Notes under the pieces: generated by a model
The model's database searches: none
Told to the model about the DNA's origin: nothing
The model's input: only the letters and a program-made list of their open reading frames with translations
Source: Gammaproteobacteria bacterium
GTDB lineage: Bacteria > Pseudomonadota > Gammaproteobacteria > DRJJ01
Direction: 5' to 3'
Length of the DNA stretch: 6,346 nt
Assembly (NCBI GenBank): GCA_011052255.1
Contig: DRJJ01000285.1
Coordinates: 1 to 6,346 of the forward strand
Shown: positions 6,183-6,346 of the stretch, one piece after another
Layout of the letters: each line of letters starts with the position of its first letter
Numbering within the stretch: position 1 is the stretch's first letter
Program-made: the position numbers and the translations under genes

Positions 6183-6346
6183 CCCATTGATAGCCGTGTT
6201 CCAATTCCACAGATTAGTCATTGTTATTTGCGTTTGTTAACACAATCATCTCTTCCCGTTCCAGACCCCATCCGGAAATGTACTTCCCCTGCCAGAATGT
6301 TGATACGCAATTTTACAAATGGCTATGAGTAGTCATACAAATTTTC

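Larger units (their letters stand above)
6063..6346. other. Intergenic region upstream of the amylase gene, no supported gene
   Basis: This 284-bp stretch has stops in all frames and no open frame with coding character. It contains the amylase Shine-Dalgarno site and candidate promoter, a small hairpin, the palindrome TGTTAACA (6235-6242), an imperfect palindrome running from GGAA to TTCC (6274-6287), and a TATGA/TCATA inverted repeat with a 4-nt loop (6324-6337). The spacing is typical of a regulated promoter region. I recognise no specific operator and no terminator. Confidence 0.5.

Noticed and set aside
6324..6337. TATGA/TCATA inverted repeat as a terminator for a gene beyond the right edge
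   Set aside because: A 5-bp AT-rich stem is too weak, and the neighbouring gene cannot be seen.
6319..6346. Possible start of a rightward gene at the window edge (ATG at 6319 or 6325, open to the end)
   Set aside because: Only nine codons are visible, there is no Shine-Dalgarno sequence, and an open frame this short is expected by chance.

Overview
The window looks like bacterial chromosome from a Gram-negative, probably a gammaproteobacterium. The reasons are densely packed genes, GC content that looks close to 50% by eye, a lipoprotein signal peptide, and an acyl-activating/acyltransferase fusion and a DUF3604 protein of types I associate with aquatic Proteobacteria. The taxonomic placement is inference. 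I see no rRNA, tRNA, CRISPR array, insertion sequence or phage gene.

There are three protein genes. (1) A minus-strand gene runs off the left edge (1-1136). It encodes the N-terminal 378 residues of a predicted lipoprotein of the DUF3604 family, with PHP-like metal-binding motifs. (2) Divergent from it across a 175-bp gap is a large plus-strand gene (1312-4164, 950 aa). Its single polypeptide carries an acyl carrier protein domain, an adenylate-forming fatty-acid ligase of FAAL type, a hydrophobic segment and a PlsC-type acyltransferase. (3) Convergent with it, only 14 bp away, is a minus-strand gene (4179-6062, 627 aa) for a GH13 alpha-amylase-family enzyme without a signal peptide. The last 284 bp (6063-6346) is the amylase upstream region and holds no gene I can support.

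The three genes alternate in strand (minus, plus, minus), so they do not form an operon, and nothing in the sequence links them in one pathway. The most notable item is the fusion gene. It appears to hold a complete acyl-transfer route in one chain: the ligase activates a fatty acid as acyl-AMP, the in-chain ACP accepts it, and the membrane-associated PlsC domain transfers it to a lipid acceptor. The outcome resembles E. coli Aas, but Aas has the acyltransferase at the N-terminus and no ACP domain of its own. The fusion gene also lacks a recognisable Shine-Dalgarno sequence, so its start codon is uncertain. The other two genes have clear ones (AGGGA and GAGG, each 6 nt before the ATG).
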